From: Streptomyces sp. NBC_01445
GTDB lineage: Bacteria; Actinomycetota; Actinomycetes; Streptomycetales; Streptomycetaceae
Assembly (NCBI RefSeq): GCF_035918235.1
Contig: NZ_CP109485.1
Location: 6,321,001-6,385,000, forward strand
Reading direction: 5' to 3'
Length of the DNA stretch: 64,000 nt
Under the pieces are notes generated by a model. That model worked only from the letters and a program-made list of their open reading frames with translations, had not been told where the DNA came from and did not search any database. The position numbers and the translations under genes were made by a program. Position 1 is the stretch's first letter. The number at the start of each line of letters is the position of its first letter. Shown piece by piece: positions 57,798 to 64,000 of this stretch.

Positions 57798-58455
57798 GAC
57801 GTCGCTCCAGGGCTCGGAGGAGGAGGGAGGAGGGGTAGGCGATGACGATGAAGGCGACACCCACGACCGTGAGGGCCTCCGTGTACTGGAAGGTCTGGGC
57901 CGCTTCCAGGCGGGACCGCTGCAGCAGTTCGAGCACGCCGATCCCGGCGAGCAGCGGGGTGTCCTTCAGCATCGCGATCACGTAGTTGCCGAGCGCGGGG
58001 ATCACGCGGCGGATCGCCTGCGGCAGGATCACCGCCGTCCACGTCCTGCCGTACGGCAGGCTCAGCGCCCGTGCCGCCTCCCACTGGCCGACGGGCACGG
58101 CCTCGATGCCCGCGCGGTAGACCTGCGCGGTGTACGTCGAGTAGTGCAGGCCGATGGCGACGATGCCGGTGGTCAGGGCGGAGAACTGGATGCCCCACTC
58201 CGGCAGCACGAAGTACAGGAAGAAGAGCTGCACGAGCAGCGGGGTGTTGCGGATGAACTCGGTGACGATGCCCACCGGCCAGCGCACGAAGCGCGTCGGG
58301 GCGCGGAGGGCGAGCGCCCAGACCAGGCCGACGCTGAAGGAGATCAGCGAGCCGAGGACGAGGGCCTGAAGCGTGACGAGCACGCCGTCCCAGAAGTGCG
58401 GCATGAAGTCGGCGACGGCCGACCAGTCCCAGGTGTCGGAAGCGGTGGTGATCAC
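57787..58455 (-). CDS. ehuD: ABC permease EhuD
   Basis: A 222-residue permease of the His/Glu/Gln type with four to five helices and the EAA loop WEAARALSLPYGRTWTAVILPQAIRRVIPALGN. The N-terminus reads WDGVLVTLQALVLGSLISFSVGLVWALAL. It forms the channel with EhuC, whose stop it overlaps by four bases. Confidence 0.86.
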   Translation of the reverse strand: MITTASDTWDWSAVADFMPHFWDGVLVTLQALVLGSLISFSVGLVWALALRAPTRFVRWPVGIVTEFIRNTPLLVQLFFLYFVLPEWGIQFSALTTGIVAIGLHYSTYTAQVYRAGIEAVPVGQWEAARALSLPYGRTWTAVILPQAIRRVIPALGNYVIAMLKDTPLLAGIGVLELLQRSRLEAAQTFQYTEALTVVGVAFIVIAYPSSLLLRALERRLVR

Positions 58456-59198
58456 GCGCCGCCACCTCCCGCGCTGGTGGGAACCTGTGAGACGTCCGTC
58501 GTCTGGCGGATGTTGAGCTTGCGCATGATGCCGATTCCCGGGTCGGGGCGCTGGCCGATACCGGCCTTGGTCTTGCGCTCGAGCGCGCGCATCCCGCGCG
58601 TGAGCAGGAAGGCGATCACGAAGTAGATGACGAGGGTGATCGCGTAGATCTGGGCGCTCTCCTGGGTGGCGAGGCGCACCAGGTACGCGGCGAAGGAGAC
58701 GTCACCGATGCCGAGCAGCGAGACCAGGGCGGTGCCCTTGAGGAGTTCGATCAGCAGGTTCGAGAACGGCGGGATCATCTCCGGCACGGCCTGCGGCAGC
58801 AGGATCAGCCGCATCCGCTGCCAGGGGGTGAAGCTCAGCGCGACCCCCGCTTCGCGCTGGGCGGGCGTCACCGAGTTCAGCGCGCCGCGCACCACCTCGG
58901 CGCCGTACGCGCCGTAGGACAGGCCGAGCGCCAGGACCGCGGCCCACATCGGGACCAGGGACCAGCCGGCGAGCTGCGGCAGGACGAAGAAGATCCAGAA
59001 CATCAGGATCAGCGCCGACGTGCCGCGGAAGACCTCGGTGTAGAAGCCCGCGACGAAGCGCACGATCCACAGCCTGTGGGTGCGGGCCATGCCCACACCG
59101 AAGGCGACGACGGTCGCGAGGGCCGCGCTGTACACGGCCAGCTGGATCGTGATCCAGATGCCCGGAAGGACCCAGTGTTCCCACAGTCCCGCTGTCAT
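58452..59198 (-). CDS. ehuC: ABC permease EhuC
   Basis: A 248-residue permease from the ATG at 59198 that overlaps the ehuB stop by four bases. The EAA loop is QREAGVALSFTPWQRMRLILLPQAVPEMIPPFSN, and helices such as GIWITIQLAVYSAALATVVAFGVGMA are clear. An unusual hydrophilic C-terminal extension of about 35 residues (RKTKAGIGQRPDPGIGIMRKLNIRQTTD) is probably cytoplasmic. Confidence 0.86.
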   Translation of the reverse strand: MTAGLWEHWVLPGIWITIQLAVYSAALATVVAFGVGMARTHRLWIVRFVAGFYTEVFRGTSALILMFWIFFVLPQLAGWSLVPMWAAVLALGLSYGAYGAEVVRGALNSVTPAQREAGVALSFTPWQRMRLILLPQAVPEMIPPFSNLLIELLKGTALVSLLGIGDVSFAAYLVRLATQESAQIYAITLVIYFVIAFLLTRGMRALERKTKAGIGQRPDPGIGIMRKLNIRQTTDVSQVPTSAGGGGA

Positions 59199-60112
59199 TT
59201 GCACAGCTCCTCTGCGGTCAGCTTCGTCATCTCGGCCTGCGTGAAACCGAACGGCCGCAGGATGCGGAAGAGTTCGCCGCTCGCCTTCATCTTGTGGATC
59301 TCCTTGTTGAAGGCGTCGCGCATCGCGGTGTCGTTCGAGCGGAACGTGAACCCGCCGCCGTCGACGTGCTTCTTGCCTCCGACCAGGGGCGCGAACGGCT
59401 CGGTGTGCTCGGCCTTGCGGCTCTTCTTCGTCACCTCACGGGTGGTGAGGGCGGTGCCGGCGAACACGTCGATGCGTCCCGCCTCCACGGCGTTCAGGCC
59501 GGCGACCTGGTCCTGGAGGATGACGATGTCGCTCTCCTTGTAGCCCGCCTCGACCGCGTAGGCGATCTCCGCGTAGCCGGTGCCCGTGCCGAGCTTCGCC
59601 TTCGCCTTCACGCAGTCCGCGTAGTCGTGCAGGTCCTTCGGGTTGCCCTTGCGGACGATGAAGGAGTCGAGCATCTGGTACTCGGGGTCGGAGAAGATGA
59701 CCTGCCGGCAACGCTCCTTGTTGATGTACATCCCGGCCGACACCACATCGAACTGCTGGGTCTGCAGGCCGGGTATCAGGGAGCTGAAGTCGGTGGCGAC
59801 GGGCTGGACATGGCCGACACCGAGCCGTTTGAAGATGACCTTGGCGAGTTCGACTGCCTCACCGGTGAACTCGCCGTTGTCGTCGATGTAGCCGTACGGC
59901 ACCTCGCCCGCGATCCCGAGACGCACCGTGCCCTGCCCCTGGAGTCGGGCGAGGGTGTCGCCGTTCGGTACACGGCTGCACCCCGCGGCCCCGAGGGCGC
60001 CGGCCGCGCCGAGAGCGGTGGCACCGATGAGCAGAGATCGTCGGCGTATGCCCTTTCTGTTGCCTTCTAGGCTTCGTGTTCCTTCTGTGACGTTCCAAAT
60101 AGGTGGAGCCAT
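59195..60112 (-). CDS. ehuB: Ectoine/hydroxyectoine-type substrate-binding lipoprotein EhuB
   Basis: About 305 residues from the ATG near 60112. The N-terminus GIRRRSLLIGATALGAAGALGAAGC combines a twin-arginine-like motif with a lipobox, so export may be by Tat. The mature part is a type II binding fold (TVRLGIAGEVPYGYIDDNGEFTGEAVELAKVIFKRLG... FDVVSAGMYINKERC... YADCVKAKAKLGTGTGYAEIAYAVEAG). It resembles EhuB; ligand specificity is inferred from family and neighbourhood. It is the first gene of the importer operon. Confidence 0.86.
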   Translation of the reverse strand: MAPPIWNVTEGTRSLEGNRKGIRRRSLLIGATALGAAGALGAAGCSRVPNGDTLARLQGQGTVRLGIAGEVPYGYIDDNGEFTGEAVELAKVIFKRLGVGHVQPVATDFSSLIPGLQTQQFDVVSAGMYINKERCRQVIFSDPEYQMLDSFIVRKGNPKDLHDYADCVKAKAKLGTGTGYAEIAYAVEAGYKESDIVILQDQVAGLNAVEAGRIDVFAGTALTTREVTKKSRKAEHTEPFAPLVGGKKHVDGGGFTFRSNDTAMRDAFNKEIHKMKASGELFRILRPFGFTQAEMTKLTAEELCK

Positions 60113-60200
60113 GGGCGCGCGGCTACCCGACTCGACACGACCTATGCGTATCAATTCAAGCCCCTGATGCGAGCGGGGCGCCCTTGACCCAGGGGGGAGC

Positions 60201-60722
60201 ATGGGGCTGAACATGGAGGGCATGGCCGACCGATACATCGAAGTCTCCCTCGCCAAGCGGGGAGTTCAGTGCACGGCAAAGCTGCTCGACGACCGCGCTC
60301 CGCTGACCTGCGCGGCGGTGTGGGACGCGCTTCCACTGGGCTCCGACGTCTACCACGCGAAATACGCGCGCAACGAGATCTACGCCCTTTTCCCGGCATT
60401 CGCGGACCGGGAACCACCCCAGGAGAATCCGACCATCACCCCTATTCCGGGGGACCTCTGCTATTTCTCCTTTTCCGGTACGGAACTGGGGACCCAGGCA
60501 TACGGCTATGAATCCGGCGCCGAGCTGAAGCCCGGCGCCGTCGTCGTCGACCTCGCCCTCTTCTACGAGCGCAACAACCTGCTGATCAACGGCGACGTCG
60601 GCTGGGTCCCCGGCATCGTCTGGGGCCAGGTCGTGGAAGGCCTCGACCGGATGGCCGATGCCTGCCAGGACCTGTGGCGCGGTGGCGCGCTGGGCGAGAC
60701 GCTCGAGTTCAGGCGAGCGTAG
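60201..60722 (+). CDS. DUF3830 (cyclophilin-like fold) protein
   Basis: A 173-residue protein from the ATG at 60201 after AGGGGGGAG. Visible are YIEVSLAKRGVQCTAKLLDDRAPLTCAAVWDALPLGSDVYHAKYARNEIYALFP, ITPIPGDLCYFSFSGTELG and VVDLALFYERNNLLINGDVGWVPGIVWGQVVEG. This is the DUF3830 pattern with a cyclophilin-like barrel. It is often found in catabolic clusters with amidases and racemase-family enzymes. It is divergent from ehuB, and its 3' end overlaps the convergent amidase gene by 14 bases. Confidence 0.88.
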   Translation: MGLNMEGMADRYIEVSLAKRGVQCTAKLLDDRAPLTCAAVWDALPLGSDVYHAKYARNEIYALFPAFADREPPQENPTITPIPGDLCYFSFSGTELGTQAYGYESGAELKPGAVVVDLALFYERNNLLINGDVGWVPGIVWGQVVEGLDRMADACQDLWRGGALGETLEFRRA

Positions 60723-62112
60723 GCGCCGGAATTCCGGCGATCCCCGCCTCGTACAGGCTGTGCGCGGCACGCAGGACCAGCGCGTCCGCGTGCCGCGCGC
60801 CCACGATCTGAAGCCCCACCGGCAGCCCGTCCGCGTCCACCCCGACCGGGACGGTCGCGGCCGGCTGCTGCGTCAGGTTGAACGGGTACGTGAACGGCGT
60901 CCACCCCGTCCAGCGCCGCAGCCCCGACCCCTTCGGCACCTCGGTGCCCGCCTCGAACGCCGTCAGCGGCAGCGTCGGCGTCACCAGCAGGTCGTACGTC
61001 GAGTGGAACCGGCCCATCCGCCGCCCGAGCTCGGCCCGCACGTCGACCGCCGCGAGATAGGCGAGCGCACTGTACCCGGCCCCCTGCGCACAGATCTCGC
61101 GCAGGCCCGGATCGAGCAGCGCGCGCTGCGCGGGCGAGAGGTTCTGTGTCACGCGTGCCGCCCCGCTGAACCACAGCGTGTGGAACGCCTCGACCGGGTC
61201 CGTGACGTCCGGATCGGCCTCCTCGACGTACGCCCCGAGCCCCGCGAGCCCCTCCACGGCCTTGCGGACCGCCGCCGCGACCGCCGGCCGGACCGCGACC
61301 TGCCCGCCGAACGACGGTGAGAACGCGACGCGCAGTCCCCGCACCCCGCCGCTCAGCCCGTCGCGGAAACCGCCCTCCACCGGGCCGAGCTGCGACCAGT
61401 CGCGCCAGTCCGCGCCGGTGATCACGTCCATCATCAGCGCCGCGTCGGCCACGTCCCGCGTCATCGGCCCCACGTGCGAGAGCGTCCCGAACGCGGACGC
61501 GGGATAGAGCGGCACGCGCCCGTACGTCGGCTTCAGGCCGAAGATCCCGCAGAACGCCGCCGGGATCCGCACCGAGCCGCCGCCGTCGGTGCCCAGGGAC
61601 AGCGGCCCCGCCCCGAGCGCCACCGCCGCGGCGCTGCCGCCGCTCGATCCGCCTGAGGTGCGCGAGAGGTCGTACGGATTGCGGGTCACGCCGGACAGCG
61701 GCGAGTCCGTGACGCCCTTCCAGCCGAATTCCGGCGTCGTCGTACGGCCCACGAACACCGCGCCGTGCTCGCGCAGCCGCGCCACGGACGGCGCGTCCTC
61801 GTCCCACGCGCCCTCGGCCCGCACCGTGCGCGAACCGCGCAGCGTCGGCCCGCCGCGCATCAGCAGAATGTCCTTCACCGACACCGGGACCCCGTCCACC
61901 AGGCCCTGTGGCTCACCTCTGCGCCAGCGCTCCGCGCTCGCCTTCGCCTGCGCGAGGGCGGTCTCCGTGTCGAGCCGCACGAAGGCGTTGACCGCGGGGT
62001 CCACCTCCTCGATGCGGCGCAGGACGGCCCGCGTGGCATCGACCGGGCTGAACCCGCCCTTGCGGTATCCGTCGACGAGCGCTTCCGCGGTCAGCTCGGT
62101 GAGGTCGGTCAT
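60709..62112 (-). CDS. Amidase (amidase signature family)
   Basis: A 467-residue hydrolase. The Ser-cisSer-Lys triad is visible: Lys in GVPVSVKDILL, cis-Ser in RTSGGSSGGSAAA, and the nucleophile Ser in LGTDGGGSVRIPAAFCGIFGLKPTYGRVP. The remaining fold is typical, with TFPYPFN-like TPFTYPFNLTQQPAATVP near the end. It would hydrolyse a C-N amide bond of a small substrate, perhaps an N-acyl amino acid from ectoine breakdown. Gene order suggests operon membership with the dehydrogenase at 62170. Confidence 0.92.
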   Translation of the reverse strand: MTDLTELTAEALVDGYRKGGFSPVDATRAVLRRIEEVDPAVNAFVRLDTETALAQAKASAERWRRGEPQGLVDGVPVSVKDILLMRGGPTLRGSRTVRAEGAWDEDAPSVARLREHGAVFVGRTTTPEFGWKGVTDSPLSGVTRNPYDLSRTSGGSSGGSAAAVALGAGPLSLGTDGGGSVRIPAAFCGIFGLKPTYGRVPLYPASAFGTLSHVGPMTRDVADAALMMDVITGADWRDWSQLGPVEGGFRDGLSGGVRGLRVAFSPSFGGQVAVRPAVAAAVRKAVEGLAGLGAYVEEADPDVTDPVEAFHTLWFSGAARVTQNLSPAQRALLDPGLREICAQGAGYSALAYLAAVDVRAELGRRMGRFHSTYDLLVTPTLPLTAFEAGTEVPKGSGLRRWTGWTPFTYPFNLTQQPAATVPVGVDADGLPVGLQIVGARHADALVLRAAHSLYEAGIAGIPAPTLA

Positions 62113-62169
62113 CCGCTCTCCTCAGGTCGATCCGGGAGTGCCGATCCAGGACGTGATCATTCAGATCGG

Positions 62170-63117
62170 TCAGTGTCCGGGGACATACCCACGTTTCTTG
62201 TCGACCACGTTCGGAAGCTGCTCCCCGGACGCCCACTTCTCGTAGAACTCCACGAACTGGCGCGACAGTTCGTCCCGCCAGCCGACGATGTCGCCGCTCA
62301 TGTGCGGGGAGACGATCAGGCCGGGCGCCGTCCACAGGGCGCTGTCCCCCGGCAGCGGCTCGTGCTCGAAGACATCGAGCGCCGCGCCCGCGATCCACCG
62401 CTTGGCCAGCGCATCCGCGAGATCGTCCTCGACCACGAGCTGTCCGCGGCCCACGTTGATGAAGCGGGCGGACGGCTGCATCATCCCGAAGAGCCGCGCG
62501 TCGAACATGCCGCGCGTGTCGTCGGTCAGCGGCGCCGCGCACACCACCCAGTCCGCGCGGGCCGTCAGCCGCCCGAGGTCCGCCGGCCCGTGCACTCCGG
62601 CCCGCGCGGTGCGCCCGACCAGCGCCGTCGTGATCCCGAGCGCCTTCAGCGTCGCGATGATCGCCCGGCCGATCGGCCCTGAACCCACCACGCAGGCCCG
62701 GGTGCCCGCGACGCGCTGCGTCTCACGGTGGCGCCACTCGCGCTCGCCCTGGAGAGCGAGGGTGCGCGGCAGGTCCTTCGCCATGGCCAGGACGAGCGCG
62801 CCCACGTACTCGGCGATCGGCTGGTCGAAGACGCCGCGCGCGTTCGTCACGACCGTGTCCGACGCGGCGAGTTCCGGGCACATCAGCCGGTCGACGCCCG
62901 CGCTCGCGGTGTGCACCCAGCGCGGGCGGGGGCCCTCGCCCGGCCAGGCGCGGCGCACCGCGTCGGACAGGAAGTCCCAGACCAGCAGCACGTCGGCCGA
63001 GGGGAGTTGAGCGGCGAGCGTCGACTCGTCGGCGTGCACGACGCGCGCCCGGCCCATGAGCCTTCCCAGGCGCGGCGGGGGGTCGTCGTCGAGCACCAGC
63101 AAAGTCACTTCAGACAC
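62170..63117 (-). CDS. D-2-hydroxyacid dehydrogenase
   Basis: A 315-residue NAD(P)-dependent dehydrogenase from a GTG at 63117 with GGAG upstream. The nucleotide-binding motif is ACVVGSGPIGRAIIATLKALG (VGxGxxGR type). Substrate-side residues occur in WVHTASAGVDRL, and the catalytic His in VSPHMSGDIVGW. INVGRGQLVVEDDLADAL and the EHEPLP segment are typical. It reduces a 2-oxo acid. The location between the amidase and the isomerase-family gene points to a shared catabolic route. Confidence 0.9.
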   Translation of the reverse strand: MSEVTLLVLDDDPPPRLGRLMGRARVVHADESTLAAQLPSADVLLVWDFLSDAVRRAWPGEGPRPRWVHTASAGVDRLMCPELAASDTVVTNARGVFDQPIAEYVGALVLAMAKDLPRTLALQGEREWRHRETQRVAGTRACVVGSGPIGRAIIATLKALGITTALVGRTARAGVHGPADLGRLTARADWVVCAAPLTDDTRGMFDARLFGMMQPSARFINVGRGQLVVEDDLADALAKRWIAGAALDVFEHEPLPGDSALWTAPGLIVSPHMSGDIVGWRDELSRQFVEFYEKWASGEQLPNVVDKKRGYVPGH

Positions 63118-63395
63118 GTTCGCTCCGGTCGTCGGGCCGCGCACTGGGGGTCATCGGGCCGGGAATCTGGCTGGTCGTCGAGCCGGTCATCGGGCTGGTC
63201 ATCGGCAGAAACCGTTTCGCAACAAGGGTCCGCTTCATTGGTAGGAAAAAGTGCGGATTGACCACGCTGGCACCCGAACCTACCTTCGTCAACAGAGGCA
63301 CTTTTCTGTTGCCCCCGCCCTGTCCCGACGTCCCGGCCCGCCGGCCGGCTCTCCGCAGCATCGTCTCGAACGTCTCAAGAGACTTGGGGCCTGTC

Positions 63396-64000
63396 ATGGA
63401 CGTCTCCTTCCTCGGCGGACCGCACCCGCAACGCGGTGTCGGTGTCGTCGCACCCTTCGACTTCGCCCTCGACCGCGAGCTGTGGCGCTGGGTTCCGGAC
63501 GAGGTGTCACTGCACCTCACCCGTACCCCGTTCGTGCCCGTCGAGGTCAGCCTCGACCTGGCCCGTCTGGTCAGTGAGCACGAGACCCTCGGCGAGGCGG
63601 TGCGCGCGCTGAGTGCCGCCGAACCCGAGGTTCTCGCGTACGCCTGTACGTCGGGCAGTTTCGTCGGCGGCATCGCGGGCGAACGCGCCATGTGCGAGGC
63701 GATGTTCCGGTCGGGCGAACGCCCCTCCGTCACCACGTCGGGCGCGCTCCTCGAAGCGCTCACCGAGCTGGGCGCCCGCCGGATCGCCCTGGTCACCCCG
63801 TACACGCGGTCGGTGACCGAGTCGCTCGAGGAGTATCTGGCCGAGGCCGGCATCACCGTCACGGGCCGCGCCTTCCTCGGCCTGACCCGGCACATCTGGA
63901 AGGTGCCGTACCGGGACGTGGCCGACATGGCCAGGGACGCCGCCCGCCAGGACGCCGACGCGCTGTTCATCAGCTGCACGAACCTGCCGACGTACGACGT
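63396..64000 (+). CDS. Maleate cis-trans isomerase / Asp-Glu racemase family protein (partial, EutA-like)
   Basis: The first 201 residues are in the window and the gene runs off the right edge. The N-terminus RGVGVVAPFDFALDRELW, the first catalytic Cys in VLAYACTSGSFVGG, YTRSVTESLEEYLAEAGI and the second Cys in ALFISCTNLPTYD match the two-Cys maleate isomerase/Asp-Glu racemase family. EutA of ectoine utilisation belongs to it, but that name cannot be confirmed here. The ATG at 63396 is chosen; an upstream open frame exists. It is divergent from the dehydrogenase gene. Confidence 0.85.
   Translation, partial: MDVSFLGGPHPQRGVGVVAPFDFALDRELWRWVPDEVSLHLTRTPFVPVEVSLDLARLVSEHETLGEAVRALSAAEPEVLAYACTSGSFVGGIAGERAMCEAMFRSGERPSVTTSGALLEALTELGARRIALVTPYTRSVTESLEEYLAEAGITVTGRAFLGLTRHIWKVPYRDVADMARDAARQDADALFISCTNLPTYD

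Noticed and set aside
60113..60256. Longer N-terminus for EhuB from a TTG at 60256
   Set aside because: The extension crosses the divergent DUF3830 start and would put more than 70 residues before the Tat/lipobox signal.

Overview
The window looks like chromosomal DNA of a Streptomyces or close relative. GC is about 70% with strong third-position GC bias. Many starts are GTG and gene pairs often overlap at ATGA or GTGA. Several actinomycete hallmarks are present: XRE/DUF5753 with DUF397, class E and class F sortases, a DUF6412/YidC2 pair, the cslA-glxA-cslZ glycan locus and an Ehu transporter. I saw no transposase, integrase, CRISPR array, rRNA or large biosynthetic cluster.

Layout. 1-4.0 kb: end of a DUF445 gene, an MFS exporter divergent from a GlxA-type AraC regulator, and small metabolic or membrane genes. 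4.2-8.6 kb: an ESX/WXG100-type polymorphic toxin locus. It holds two WXG-like partners, a toxin ending in a CdiA-CT RNase A-like domain, a GC-poor putative immunity gene, then a truncated second RNase A-like cassette followed by a CdiI-type immunity gene. 8.6-11.7 kb: a lipoprotein, a SnoaL-like protein and an XRE/DUF397 regulatory module with conserved Streptomyces hypotheticals.

11.9-22.0 kb: a defence island, all on the minus strand and mostly overlapping by 1-4 bases. In transcription order it is Vsr, a Z1-domain helicase-like ATPase, a DUF4420 PD-(D/E)XK protein, a MORC/MutL-like GHKL ATPase, an unrecognised protein, a fused protein whose C5-methyltransferase-like half has lost the catalytic cysteine, and an intact C5 methyltransferase. 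This is the most interesting system here.

22-31 kb: SEC-C and DUF3592 proteins, a class E sortase, DUF6412/YidC2, an FAH-family hydrolase, a UPF0303 protein, a Gfo/Idh/MocA oxidoreductase divergent from a ROK repressor, and an LAxTG surface protein that fits the class E sortase. 31-37 kb: a GntR regulator and a complete ABC importer of the 2-aminoethylphosphonate type, followed by a HAD-IIA phosphatase. 37-44 kb: a surface protein/class F sortase pair, then cslZ (GH6), glxA (radical copper oxidase) and cslA (GT2), which make and process an extracellular beta-glucan at hyphal tips. 44-56 kb: a FadR-type regulator with a duplicated 3' tail, a tRNA-Lys(CTT), a peptidoglycan-binding NlpC/P60-like protein, an SPFH protein, a nucleoside-kinase-like protein, a DasR-box-preceded LPMO, DUF3592 pair, acyl-CoA ligase, NmrA/HxlR pair, an HxlR-coupled two-component system, and a second identical tRNA-Lys in a partially repeated module. 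56-64 kb: an IclR regulator, EhuBCDA-type ectoine/hydroxyectoine transporter, DUF3830, amidase, D-2-hydroxyacid dehydrogenase and the start of a maleate isomerase/Asp-Glu racemase family gene, probably one catabolic locus cut by the window edge.

All family names come from reading motifs in the translated sequence. No database search was run.
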